NCBI GenBank assembly: GCA_963855995.1
Contig: OY979717.1
Span: forward strand, 1,671,179-1,735,178
Origin: Muricea muricata
Taxonomy: Eukaryota; Cnidaria; Anthozoa; Malacalcyonacea; Plexauridae
DNA length: 64,000 nucleotides
Direction: 5' to 3'
Of the stretch, positions 11,046 through 22,815 are shown one piece after another. Each line of letters begins with the position of its first letter. Position 1 is the stretch's first letter. Under the pieces are notes generated by a model that did not search any database, was not told where the DNA came from, and saw only the letters and a list, made by a program, of their open reading frames with translations. The translations under genes were made by a program, and so were the position numbers.

Positions 11046-12846
11046 GGTGGTAACAGGTAACAACACAGGATCAAAAACGAAAGCAATACATTGGCATGAC
11101 TGAAAATAATTTCAAAGGAAGATTCAATATGCACAAGCAATCTTTTAACAAACTAAAACATGAAAACTCCACTTCCTTGTCTAAATACATTTGGGAGCTG
11201 AAAAGAACTAACACCAATTATGACATATGTAAGAGATTGTAATTTATGCCAAGCAGAGAAGTTATGTATTGTTAACACAGGCAAAAGGAAGCTATTGAAC
11301 AAAAGATCAGAACTAATCTCAAAATGTAGGCATGAAAACAAATTTTATTGATGTTTGGTGAAAATGCAGTATCTATGAGATTTATTTGTACACACGTACT
11401 TAGTTACAAAAAAACGCCTGCACGCATACTGAACTCTGTTCGTAACAACATCTCGACCAAATTAAGGTCAGACCTGGGGCTTATCAATAATGATTTTTTT
11501 TCTGTTTAATATCAGTTCAGAGAATCTGTTTACATTTGCAGTTATCCTTAATACATGTCGACACCGGGCCTAATTTCCAACCTAATAGTTCGTCTGGTAG
11601 GTCTCAGGGCAATTATTATAATCGATTTTAGTGAAACCACCCAGATTACAAACATGCGCGATGTTTTCCACAATAATAAATCAATTATTACCCACTCATA
11701 GTATTTTATAATTATCCTCAATGATTATCTAGTGAAAGAATTTTCTCTTGCTGGAGCCATATTTCTGTTTACGTCGTTCATCGTATTTAACATGACCATA
11801 ATTTATGAGATTATCGTCAAGAATTGGCATGATAAAACTTAAGCCAAGATAATCACAACATTAGCATTTATAAAAAAAACACCTTTTCACCTTTTGCGCA
11901 CGTGCTCTTAAAAAACTCAATAAACCTTCCTTGTTTCATGTATCCTATATCCTGCCTGGCAGTCTTTCCTAAATGTTACTTCCCTTCATCTCGTACAGAC
12001 AAAATTTTTCTCTGAGTTAGTAAGAGCTTTCATAGCTGCAAACCATCTTCAACGCGGTAAACGGTAATATGTCTATTTAAAATATCCTTCTGCAATTGTC
12101 ACTAATTTACTTTCCAGCGATGGCAGGATTTGTTTCAAACACTTTAGTTTTAAACAGTGATAGAACGTAGCCTCAATTCAATCGGTCTACTTTAATGTCT
12201 TAATGTGTTGATCTTAATAAAAAGGGAGCTAGAAAAGCGGAGTACATCGAGAAAAATTCCCTCAACTACGTGAAGATCAACACAAGGCTCGGCTTAGGTT
12301 TTACAGTGGTGAATTTCGTAATGAAAAAAAAGCACATGGTCTATTATAATAACGAAATTAAAATTCCGTTAACACACTTTCAACTAATTTTGCTCGAAAT
12401 GTCTGTTTATGAAAAGTATTTAATATTGTGCCCACTCGAATTATGCATGGTATGCCAAACACAAACATAAATATAACTAAACACATGTATATGAAATACA
12501 TAGACAGGCACTAAAAACAGGCATAATTTTCGAAGGTAACTTCCAGAAATGCAAAATAAGGGCACCACCGCGCTGCAGTTTAAATTAATCTTATCAAGTA
12601 GAGCCACTCCTTTTAAATCCGGGTGGGTGGTATAATTCTTTTCAGTCAAATACTTGACTAGTTGCATGTTATATGCCACTTTTTGCGGCCAAAATATTTA
12701 TGTGGATAAATGTTATATTGATATACGTCGGTCAAGGTCTGGCCAAAGTGAGGGAATCGAATGTTTTTTATACTAACTAAATTTTTTAAAAAAAGATTTT
12801 GGAATTACAGTTTTTGAAACTATTGATGCACGTCAAATCTACTATA
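11046..12846. other. No gene seen
   Basis: AT-rich DNA with only short frames and no family resemblance. Confidence 0.4.
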
Positions 12847-13135
12847 CAGGGTGTCCCAAAAAAACCCAAAAACTATTGAAAATGATCTATTGTTAGAATT
12901 TCAATGCCTAGCACTAAATTGAACCCACGAGTGGATAAACTATTGACATAACCGTCATAATTAAGGGTAGTACGCATGGGTTATTTTAGCCTGTTCAGTT
13001 TGGTTTTTATCAATATTCCCATGAGCAAGACAAACGTACTTTACAAAGATATTTTAATTCTTTAACAAGTGCTAGGGCATTCAAATGTTAACATAAGTGA
13101 TTTCAATAGTTTTTGGGGTTTTTTGGGACACCCTG
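12847..13135. mobile_element. mariner-type MITE flanked by TA
   Basis: 289 bp. The ends CAGGGTGTCCCAAAA and TTTTGGGACACCCTG are inverted repeats of about 35 bp, and TA stands on both sides (12845-12846, 13136-13137). This is the signature of mariner/Tc1 family insertions. The interior has no transposase. Confidence 0.9.
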
Positions 13136-14779
13136 TATATAAGCAGAAGCATGCAAATTAACGTGGATATTTATCACACATAAAAACCCCTTAACGGCCC
13201 TGATTTCCTTTGTATTTTGCTCATCAATAATAAATGACTTTTTTAATGTGTATGATGTCGTTGAACAAGAAGAACTGATATAATTGGATGATTTTTTTGA
13301 AGTAATACAAGAATTAAAATACAAACTTCAAAATTTACAAGTCTACAGAATAGACTTTAAGATAATTATGATATCATGCATTTCTATTTCTATTTTTTGA
13401 ATAGATAAGATTGCGTTACATTGTAATAACTCAATCAGAATTTAAGCGAACTAAGTGTCCATTCATACCATTCGTATTCGCCCAATCCGTTTACCATTAA
13501 CAAGACTAAGTATTCGAAGTTAAACTGATTACTATGATATGCTCGTTTTAGGATAATCTCATGCTCAAAAATTTCCTTTCACTGTTTGGCACGTTGTCAC
13601 AATTTAATCTGTCAAAAATATTTTCTACACTTATGAAGTTCTGATATGAAACTGAAGCAGTTCTTTTTTTGTGTAATACGTTTCCGGCTTAACAAGAAAG
13701 TTCACTCAATAATTTTCAGTTCTGTCTGAATACAGTTATGATATGCAATGCAGTGCATGCAATGCAGAAAATACATAGTACTTATTATAAGGAATTCCTA
13801 AAACTCTTGACAAACGTTAAGAGGGAAAGTGTAATTCTAACAATATCGTTGAACTATGGCTTTAAGAAGTAAATAAATACGTTTTATCTAACTGCAATTA
13901 GCAAAATACTGGACAAAAAATTTTCAAATGTACTTTTGAGAGGGTGCTAAAGGGGGGGGGGGGTCGGATCACGTTTCATGAGAAGAAAAACAGCCATTTC
14001 TCATTTCACAGGTAAAAAATTAGTAATTTCACGAAATTTAATGAACTCGTTTTTAACTGTGTAACTCGTCAGCCTATTTTTACGTTGTCCGAAAGTAAAA
14101 AGCACCATTGAAAGCTCAAGTTCGGACGAATTTTTGTAAAAACAGCCAATATATGTAGAAAAAATAAAGAAAATAAATGCATTTAGAAAAATTGTTGTAA
14201 CCAGTGCATTGTACTTTGTTCTTGATTAATTGATAGTCAACGAAGCTAAGAAGGTGAATACTTGTTATGCACAGGAATTATTAATCTTTAAATCAAAAGC
14301 ACATGTAGTAATGCATGTTTGTTTCACAATACATCCAACATTATATTCCTCAATCACAAAAGCATGAAATGATAGCACACTAATCGGGTATAGATATTGC
14401 GAAAGACTTATGAATATTTTCTCCTGATAAGTCAATAAAACACTATGCATCTACGCTCTGTGCTACAGAGATTTCATTATGCCCCACTGATATCTTCGCC
14501 ATTTACGGAAAGTTAACTTAGCGTCTCTCAGTGCTAATTTGCGGAACATTTTAATGTATGCAAAAATACATAAAGCTGCTTCTCTCGGTTGCCTGCAATT
14601 TGCATTTTCTAATTTCTAAAACACGATTTCTCGAATTAAGTGCCGAAGATTTGACCACCAAACTTTCTGGACTTGTAATGTAAACCCTCTTCCAGAAAAT
14701 GAATTAGAATAATTGAATTTGGCTTGAAATTAACAATAATACTACAATTTTAGTTTATTATTTTCATACTCTAGTTTAA
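13136..14779. other. No gene seen; poly-G run
   Basis: AT-rich DNA. A G12 run lies at about 13952-13963. Frames are short and unrecognised. Confidence 0.4.
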
Positions 14780-15026
14780 GGTGGCTCGATACAGTTTGCA
14801 AAAAAGTTGAGCTATATATAGCTTGCTAATACATCTTTATAATCCACATGTAGCTTACCCTTTTTTACGCGTGAAATGGCGCCAGCATCTCACATGACAT
14901 GCAATATTCGATGATTTAAATATTCGTTGTAACGTGATATGTAAAGCAATTTGTGTAAATAAGATTAAAGTTGGCGCATGCTGCCTTAGTTAAAGGTATT
15001 CGTGAGCTGTACTATAAAGAACCACC
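14780..15026. mobile_element. TTAA-flanked MITE (Kolobok/piggyBac type)
   Basis: 247 bp. The element begins GGTGGCTCGATACAG and ends CTGTACTATAAAGAACCACC, imperfect inverted ends. TTAA flanks it exactly at 14776-14779 and 15027-15030. TTAA duplication is characteristic of the piggyBac and Kolobok groups, and I cannot separate the two without a transposase. Confidence 0.85.
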
Positions 15027-15235
15027 TTAACTCCTAGACAATGTGCTGTGCCAAATTGAAAGTTATTCGCAGCATTTGTCATGATTCCTGAGCCATAGCT
15101 TGGCTGAGCCAAACACATTCTCACTACGACATTAGTATGCTCTCTGTTGAGAGTAACTAGCTTTAAACCTTTTTTTTTGTGGTTATGTATAGTTGTGTAG
15201 TTTCATGTGGTAACATGTTAAATGTTTAACAATGT

Positions 15236-16024
15236 ACGTTTTCTAATACTTTTCCAAGTCACATACATAGTAGTTTTACAAAAATAGTACAAAAAATCCC
15301 GAGTATTTTACGACAACCTGGTCTAACGTCCGAATATCTTCATCATACATGCGAAAGTCCACTGGGCAACAGTTAAATTTCCTTGGCGCAAAGATTTCCA
15401 CACATTATAACCATTGGATTTCGCAAATCAGCAACAACTGAAACCCAGAAAACAATAGAAAAGAGTTTAGATTACATAATTAAGCCTAAGACAGCTGAAA
15501 GATTGAAGAAAGCAGTGGATCATTGCCATCGTAGTGAAATAAAATTTATTGTTGTTTCACGAGAACCATTCGAGCGAGCAGTCTCTGAGTATGTGAAATG
15601 GAAATTATACCTGAAATATCGTTTAGGAAAAACAGTTTGCAATTTTGAAACATGGTCCATTAAAAAATCGGGTGAGGTAAACAAATTTTATTCACAGGTA
15701 AGACCACGAGGCAGAGATCTTGACTACTTTGATGATAACGTGCAACAAAAGGGTCTTCGCAACAGATAAAATGAAAACACCTAGCAAACAAGAAAGTTGT
15801 GTTGAAATAAACATGTGAAAAAGTCACAACTTGTAGCATGTTTCAACATTGCATTTTCCGAGTTGTCAAAGTTTGGAATAATATCAGGAATATCAGACCT
15901 GTTACAAGGTTGTTTTAACAACTCTGATAACTGTATCAATCTTGACGTGGAAATAAAACTGAACAGCTTCTTCCAACCATACAACAAAGAACTGTACAAT
16001 ATAACTGGGATAAAGCTTGTATAA
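15236..16024 (+). pseudogene. Heparan sulfate 3-O-sulfotransferase-like pseudogene
   Basis: Diverged duplicate of the gene at 29909-31517. The segment encoding the membrane anchor and stem is missing. The PAPS-binding loop is cut out: the sequence jumps from 'GFRKSA' straight to 'TTETQKTIEKS', removing about 130 bp between short matching 'CAGCAAC'-like sequences. The 3'-phosphate-binding region survives ('REPFERAVSEY'), as does the exon 1 donor site (CAG/GTAAG). Most of exon 2 is gone; only the C-terminal stretch with 'FFQPYNKELYNITGIKLV' remains (about 15940-16024). No active enzyme can result. Homology to the intact gene continues into the 3' flank. Confidence 0.9.
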
Positions 16025-16605
16025 ACGAAAGTGCAATGATGCTATCAAAGGTTAGGCTAACTGTGCTTTGATCATAGGACTACTTTTTTATGTTTTGTTG
16101 TCTTGTATGTAGTTTTAACATGTAAATATATGGTTTATCATAAATCATAAAATTCTTAGTCTTAAAATGTCTATAGTGTGTTGTAAGTTCCTGACGCGCG
16201 TAAAAGTGGAAGTGCAGTTCATTCAGTGCACCATAATAGTGTGTAGATGTGTTTTTTTATATAATTCGCTACATGATTAAATTTAACAGCGAGGTTCGAA
16301 TCGCTGGAGTTTTAATGTTATCGCATCCATGCACCAAGAAAAGAATTGATCCTCTATATAATCAGATATTTTTGCTTCAAATTTCCATGATATATTTTGA
16401 CATCCGCCATCTTTTTAGCTACGGTGAATTACATTGTGCAATGTTTTCTCTTTGTTGTGTATTAATGTGCCTTTTTTTCTTGTCTTTTATCGCTGTCCAA
16501 TATCCCAGCAAGACCTTCGCACTCGTATTCGACTTTTCCGTGTTGCTATGGAACAACTTTGATTGTATTAGCAGCATACAAGCGCAAGAAACCGAGCTAA
16601 GACTG
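16025..16605. other. Flank of the pseudogene; no gene seen
   Basis: The first 150 bp match the 3' flank of the intact sulfotransferase gene. A long plus-strand frame (16249-16782) runs into the palindromic MITE that follows and shows no family resemblance. Confidence 0.4.
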
Positions 16606-16780
16606 AAGCCCGCGTTTTCCAATAGGCGAATTTGTTCGCGCGAACAGATAAAAAGTAGGAACGCTTCCTACTTGTTCGCGGTGAATTTTTTCGCCAGCCA
16701 ATTTTTAACCAATCACGTTGCCGGATTCTTGTTTTCGCTTCGCATCGTGCGAACAAATTTGCCTAGTGGAAAACGGGCTT
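16606..16780. mobile_element. MITE, ends AAGCCCG ... CGGGCTT
   Basis: 175 bp. Inverted ends of about 35 bp include GTTTTCCA, TAGGCGAA and TTTGTTCGC and their complements. The interior has a second palindrome around 'GTAGGAACGCTTCCTAC'. Target duplication is unclear (TGAA/TTAA if the ends are taken as GCCCG). Confidence 0.75.
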
Positions 16781-16837
16781 AAGCCCACGATCAGGCTTTT
16801 TTTGACAAACTTTCCCGGCTCCAAACTCATTTAAGGT

Positions 16838-17317
16838 CTCGTCATTTGGTTATCTGCAAAACACGGACAACGTGGACACGGACAACGCGGACACGGACAC
16901 GTAAAAAATACGACAAAAAGCAATCAAAGCGGAAAATGAGAAAAATCACATCACCCATTTTATGAAGTAACAATTCTATGTGAAAAAATAGTCAGGGTTA
17001 GGGTTAGGGTTACAGTTAGGGTCCAGTGGCGGATCCAGGGTAAGTTAAAATAAATTATAGCAGCTCAATTTTAAATTCAAAACAACTTTATAGCAAAGTC
17101 ATAGGTTATGAATTTCAAAAGGATAAAATCTAACCAATGAAGTTGCTTTGAAGGTATTTTAAAATGTAAATATATCCTCGAATGAGCTGCTATAATTTAT
17201 TTTGACTTACCCTGGATCCGCCACTGCTTAGGGTTAGACTTAGCATGTTGTTCGTGTCCGTGTTGTCCGTGTTTTCCAGATATGTTGTCCGTGTTTTCCA
17301 GATAACCTCGTCATTTG
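16838..17317. mobile_element. Foldback/MULE-like element with 11-bp target duplication
   Basis: The element proper is 16849-17306 (458 bp). CTCGTCATTTG flanks it exactly at 16838-16848 and 17307-17317. Ends are GTTATCTG and CAGATAAC. Directly inside each end is a short minisatellite built on 'cggacaacgtggacacgg' units, inverted between the two sides. Inside that are about three TTAGGG units (16994-17022) and a nested hAT MITE. A long target duplication plus inverted tandem-repeat arms is the architecture of Foldback and some Mutator-superfamily elements. Assignment to MULEs is inference from duplication length (usually 8-11 bp). Confidence 0.8.
17024..17226. mobile_element. hAT-type MITE nested in the foldback element
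   Basis: 203 bp. Ends CAGTGGCGGATCCAGGG and CCCTGGATCCGCCACTG continue as near-perfect arms (TAAGTTAAAATAAATTATAGC and complement). It lies within TTAGGG-like repeats, and TTAGGGT occurs on both sides, consistent with a 7-8 bp duplication although the tandem context makes this ambiguous. Confidence 0.8.
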
Positions 17318-17439
17318 ATCCTCGCAAGCAAAAGCACTAGCTGAAACAAAAGACAAAACAAACAAATGATCGAAGTGTGCGACATAAACATCACCATAGC
17401 AAGCCTAGCAAGACAACGAACGTAAGTTATGCAGGTAGA

Positions 17440-17835
17440 ATAAATTTTAATCAAATTCAAAAGAAAGTTCTTTCTTCATTGTTTTCGTGAACCTTTGAGG
17501 AAAAGTCATCCTTCGTTATGTTGTTTATGCTGATGTCCAGCATTTTGAATAAACCATACCATAATTAGTGCCGTCGACTGAAAAAAAACAAAGAGAAAAA
17601 AAGAGGTAATTTATTCATGTAATCGGGTATCGTGCTGGGTTGTGCTTTTATTTCACTGTCTGCTCAAGTTATATGTAAAGCCAACATGACTTTCTAATTT
17701 TTCTGATCATGAATGCTTTCGAATTTACCGTTACTAATTCGTTTTCATCAGTATTTCCAACTAAATCAAGAAAAATATGTTCAAAAATGGCATTGCTTGG
17801 GGTTGAGTAATTATACGCCCACATGCACAAGTAAA
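17440..17835. repeat. Segmental duplicate of about 28130-28500, copy 1
   Basis: Close match across about 370 bp, including 'ttctttcttcatt', 'gtaatcgggtatcgtg' and 'aagaaaaatatgttcaaaa'. A further short match at 16795-16832 pairs with 27950-27985. These lie beside the sulfotransferase pseudogene, and the partner lies upstream of the intact gene, so they probably arose in the same duplication. Confidence 0.8.
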
Positions 17836-18712
17836 GACAATCAAAACTGTCGAAGCATACTTTGAATTTACAAACGTGATATCAATATCGAAAGGATATC
17901 ACGTTTTAGTGTCAAATTATACTTTCAAAAATAAGTTTGACGATGGCTTTTACGTAGCCGACGTATATATTTTGAGTGTTTCTCGAAAAATCGAGTTGAC
18001 CATGTACAGAAGAATGATTTTACGATTGAATATGTTAATGATCAATATACTTCAGTTTTGGATGTGGATGCCGAAAGGCAACGTTGAAACGCTGTGAAAG
18101 GTAATTATATGCAACACCATGGCATTGCCGATGGTTTGTCTTCAAAAGATACATTAAAAATCAGTATTCTTTATTCAGATCTATTCATACTGTCCTTGCA
18201 TGTTTGCTTCATACTGATATACAGGCCATGCCGGGCGGCATAAAATATTACACATACTATGTCTAGCGTTTGTGCCTTAAAGTTTCTGCCTTGAGCAACT
18301 AGCACCTAAGCATTGACTTCAAGTCAACTTGATGGCTATTTGATCGAAGAATTAGGCAACTATAGGATGGAGTATAGAATATAGTGTATAGAACATACAG
18401 CCTTAAAATAAATGTATGAAATTTTCGTTGGAAATGCATTGGAAGTGAACGTCTTGTTGTTTTCCCGATATTCATCTAAACGATATAGCTATAAATATAC
18501 TGTTGTGCAAACTAACAGCTAGAACACTGCAAGAAATATATCTTGCACTGCCAATTCAAGTTTCACGTTGTTTATATTAAACAAACAACATAAAATGCAC
18601 TTTCAGTAAAATCAACACTCGAATTCAAGAGTATCTGCGACGCGTGACATGTAATTAATAAATGGCAAGACATGCTTTCCTTGAGATTTTATGTAGCTAT
18701 ATTAGTCAGGGC
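17836..18712. other. No gene seen
   Basis: AT-rich DNA with short unrecognised frames. Confidence 0.4.
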
Positions 18713-19374
18713 GCCACGCGGAATTTTACTTACCTTCTCGAAAGGCAAATTCATTTTGCTCTTAAATTGTTCGTAAGATGCCCAATAAAACAATTCTGAA
18801 TGTTGGCCGGCCCAATTTTTCTTGTGAGATTCGGTCAACAAGTTTTTCTTCAGTTTTACTATAAAACTATTATGCTGTCAAAATCGCGAACTTTCAAGTT
18901 CGTTTATCTGCAAAATAACTTATATCATCAGAAAGTTCATAAGAAACTACATAAAAGACATTATTATGGTTACCCTGGTTTTTCAAGCGGTTTTTGAGCT
19001 ATTGCTGCTTCAAAATGGGAAAAAGTCCTAAAATGACGCAAATTCCCTGGGCACTAGTCTGAAAATACGCCAAAAGTCAAAACTTTAAAAGTCAAAGTAT
19101 CCAAAGGATATGTTATATGTAGTTTTTTATTGCCTTTCCAATGACACAAGTGATTTTTCCTATAAATGAATTTGGAATTTTATCTTTTCTGACATTAATA
19201 GTTTTATAGGGAAATTTAAACAAAAAATGTTTTGGCAGGAATCCACAAGAAATTTCAACGCGTCCAACATGCAGAATTATACTTATTAGGTCCAAAGGTA
19301 CAATACTAACATAAAATGAAATTGCCCCTTAATATGGTAAGTAAACATGTTTTTTTGTTCCAGTGCCCTGACTA
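18713..19374. mobile_element. TIR element with ends TAGTCAGGGC ... GCCCTGACTA
   Basis: About 660 bp bounded by short inverted ends; a second inverted match (ACTTACC / GGTAAGT) lies 20-30 bp inside each end. CAGGG termini suggest hAT affinity, but I see no 8-bp duplication. No transposase is encoded. Confidence 0.55.
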
Positions 19375-19609
19375 TATGTTTTAATCATGAATCGATGTTT
19401 CGACTGGATTATGTAGTCAAAATGTATTGTGGTGATCATGCATGTAGTCAAAATCAGTACATGAGACTAATTGAGCACTCCAGTTAAATCTGTGATGTAT
19501 TTCAGATTTTAGATTTTGTACATCGTTGTGGCACATTTTTATCACGTTATTTTTGAACCTGAAATTCAGACCAAGTTGGTTATATAAAAAATGCATGTAT
19601 TGCTTAATA

Positions 19610-20408
19610 AAGTGCCACTGCAACGAAAAAATCTTTGCTCCAATTTTAAACACAACAGAACAACATTTCCATACGAGTCTTAATAGCATTTTCAGTTTCT
19701 CGATATCTTGTTTCGTTTTAGAGATATTAAGGTTTTTTGAAACATGCAAATTAGGTGTTTCTGACGTCATCTACTCACGAATAATAAATTACATCTATCA
19801 AGTGGTGAATATCTCTGTAATTAGCTGGCAGAAATTTTTCACACTTTGCATGACTATAACAATTTGGTAGCTTCACACCACTATTCCTATTGTGCTGTTG
19901 CAACATGAACGGTTTTGAAATAAAAGCTTTTAAACTGTAAAATAAATATCTTAATTTTCATTTTTCCTTTACACTGTATAATAATTTAAATTCAGTAAAT
20001 GCGATCTAAATGTACATACAACCATTGTATTATGTGCAGTGAAGTAAATATCGTTTAATAGCAGAGAAATAAGAAATTTTTGTTTTTCAAATGCAAGACG
20101 TTTGCATCCGAACGATCTCTATGGCAACAGCATAGTGTGAACAGTAGTGTGCGTTTACCTAATCACTACACTCGTGCAAAGTTAGAAAAGGTTCTGGCCA
20201 TTACATCCAAAGATATTTATTATTTTAGATATATAATTTACTATTCGTGAGTAAATGACGTCAAGAGACATCTAATTTGCATACTTTAAAAACCTAAATA
20301 TCTCGAAAACGAAACGAGATTGTGAGAAACTGAAAAAACCATTTTGACTCATGTTGTTCTGTTGTGTTTAAAATAGGATCAAAAAATTTTTTCGTTGCAG
20401 TGGCACTT
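19610..20408. mobile_element. TIR element with about 185-bp arms and TAATA target duplication
   Basis: 799 bp. Ends AAGTGCCACTGCAACG and CGTTGCAGTGGCACTT extend into imperfect arms of about 185 bp (left to about 19790, right from about 20225). TAATA flanks both sides (19605-19609, 20409-20413). Opposite-strand frames at 19417-19870 are side effects of the palindromic arm. No transposase is present. Confidence 0.75.
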
Positions 20409-20413
20409 TAATA

Positions 20414-21009
20414 GTAACAATCAAAGGACATCAGCATGGCTTATTTTAATTTAATGCTAGTAGTTACTATCGCAAGGAAGTGCTGCCGTGGGTACCAAAA
20501 CGCTAGTGTTTAGAATTGTCTTATTTAAATTAAATTGCTAAAGACACACTGTCACTATATGTACGAATTTATATTGTTTCAAAGAAATTGAAATTATGAC
20601 ATAATTACTAAAGGGTACTTTGGATTATTATACACGTGGTGCCACTATATATATTATAATAAATGTCAATAGATATGTCTTTTGCAGAGAACTGTCACAC
20701 TGTTTTAAATGAAATAATTAGGAAGAACAAACATGTATTTTCAGATCTTTGTGATACAATGACGTTGTTGTCTGTGTTTACAGTTTCTCTCTAAGTGCCC
20801 ATAATTAATATGTACTGAATTTTTCACTTGGTAAACACACCACTGTAAAATCACTTGATAAACATGTGTGCCACCACTGTTTCATCCACCATATTCATGT
20901 GGTATTTAATGTTCATTGTTGACCATTAACATATTGCCCGATGTATGTTTGCCGTACATGGGCCAACTGATAACATTTTTCTTGAAAACAACTGTGAACC
21001 ACGTGAACT
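20414..21009. other. No gene seen
   Basis: AT-rich DNA with short frames. Confidence 0.4.
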
Positions 21010-21122
21010 GTTAAAGATTCTGAAACGTTCTCTGATCGATAAATTTATTAAAACACAAACTTTCGACTGCCAGTCTGCAGTCTTCGACAAGTAAATAAGT
21101 TAGAGTTAAATACCGAGAATGA

Positions 21123-21188
21123 GGGATGTATGTCATATACAGCCCCCGAGGACGCGCAGCGTCCGAGGGCTGTATATGACACACATCC
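21123..21188. repeat. GC-rich perfect-type hairpin
   Basis: Arms GGGATGTATGTCATATACAG and complement surround CCCCGAGGACGC-GCA-GCGTCCGAGGG. The stem is nearly continuous for about 30 bp, and weaker pairing extends it to about 21090-21220. It sits just inside the left terminal repeat of the Penelope-like element. Confidence 0.85.
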
Positions 21189-21566
21189 CGACTTTCGAGG
21201 TATTTAACTAACTTAATTTATTTTTGAAGAGGTTTTCTAGCGGAGTCTTTTGACTTTAAACAATTTAAGTCGAGATTCGTCGAGATTTTTCCACAACTTT
21301 GATCTAATTATTTATTCAAGGTAAATAACCAATACAACCCGCGGTACATCAAAGAAAACCGACTCAAAAATAAATTAATACTAAGTTTGAAACTATTCTA
21401 CAGATTTAGCTACTAGGACAGTGGTTTACAATCACAATGACATACAAGAATGATAGGTAATCCAGCCTACGTAATCTCTATTAAGCGAGTGTTTTTATAT
21501 ATATATGAAGACTATGATTGTTTAACAAAAACCTATCTGGTAAATGTTGCGCGTTGTTGTCGGAAT

Positions 21567-22815
21567 TTAGTGTGGTTGCTGTATGCCAAAATTCAATTTT
21601 GTTCTGTGACGATAGGTTGCCTTGTCTAATATTTTGCAGTCATCAAAGTTGATTTTATGGTCATGAGTCCAAGCATGTTTTGCTATGTTAGAACCGGATT
21701 TAAATTGTTTTACATTTCTTTTATGTTCCTTTTCTCTCGTTTCGAAGGCTCTGCCGGTCTCATCTATATAGCCCCAGGAGAAACCTGCGCAGTTGATCTG
21801 GTATACGACATTGGTCTGTTTTTCGGGAAGTGGTCTGGCTTTCGATGACGGGAAATGTTGTTCTAGGGTACGGAGTGGTTTCGTTATGGTTCTAATGTCG
21901 TGTGATTTCAGTAGTCTTTTCAGGGGTTCTGTTATGCCGTTAATGTAGGGGAGGACTGTGTAGCTGGGGTTGTTCTTTGGTTCGACATTTTCGAAAAACA
22001 TGAATACAAGTTCTTCTGGTGATGGCACAATTTCTGTCTTTCTCGCGCGTCTCTTCTCTACCTCGTCCAAAAATATTTTTGGATACCTGTTGTTTCTCAG
22101 GGCGTCAAGAACGTGATGTTTCTCTTGTTGCTTGCCTTCGTTCGTGTTAGGGAGATGGGCTGCTCGATGTAGAAGTGTTCGTGCTGTGCTAATCTTGTGT
22201 TGTTTGTCGTGGTGTGAGCTGTAGTCTATCTAAGTATTTATCTGTATGTGTAAGTTTACGATAGACGTTAATGATGAGAGACCCGTTATTTCGAGTTACT
22301 ACTGCGTCTAAAAATGAGAATTGTCCGTTTTGTTCATGTTCAGTGGTGAAGTTTATGTGGGGATCAATGGAATTTAGTAAGTTGTAAAAATTGGTGATCG
22401 CATGTTTTTTGATGATTGAAAAACATCATCCATAAAGCGAAACCATTTTTTTGGAGGTGTATCAGTTTGACAGAGGGCTAGTTCCTCAATTTCCTCCATA
22501 CAGATGTTTGCCACAATAGGACTAACGGGACTGCCCATAGCACAACCGTAGATTTGTTTGTACGTCTCGTTATTAAAGGTAAAGTAGCTGTTTGACAGAG
22601 TGAAGCGTAAGAGTTTAATAATATCGTCAATAGATAATTTAGAACGTTGTTCTAGCGTGTTGTCTTGTTTAAGTTTATTCCGGATGCGTTCACAGCTCTA
22701 TCGACTGGAATGGCAGTAAATAGTGACACGACGTCAAACGAAATCATAATTTCGTCATCGTCGATGACGTCGGTGATGTTGATCAGTTTTTGTGGGTAGC
22801 CGCGCATGCGTAGCT
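21567..22815 (-). pseudogene. Penelope-like RT plus GIY-YIG endonuclease, frameshifted
   Basis: Reading the minus strand, RT motifs appear in order: 'ISFDVVSLFTAIPV' (motif A, about 22750), 'YGCAMGSPVSPIVANICMEEIEE' split over about 22490-22560, 'WFRFMDD' (catalytic Asp pair, about 22425-22445), and 'FSFLDAVV' (about 22290-22320). Several frame changes separate these blocks. A 167-codon frame (22070-21567) is the C-terminal part: 'VVYQINCAGFSWGYIDETGRAFETREKEH' corresponds to the GIY-YIG nuclease core. Here the Cys-x-x-Cys seen in most relatives is altered to Cys-Ala-Gly-Phe and the Tyr-Ile-Gly to Tyr-Ile-Asp. RT plus C-terminal GIY-YIG defines Penelope elements. Multiple breaks make it non-functional. 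Confidence 0.85.

Noticed and set aside
16249-16782. 177-codon ORF
   Set aside because: It runs through a palindromic MITE, has an opposite-strand shadow, and shows no domain.
16994-17022. Interstitial telomere or chromosome-fusion point
   Set aside because: Only about three TTAGGG units lie inside a defined mobile element; element cargo is the simpler explanation.
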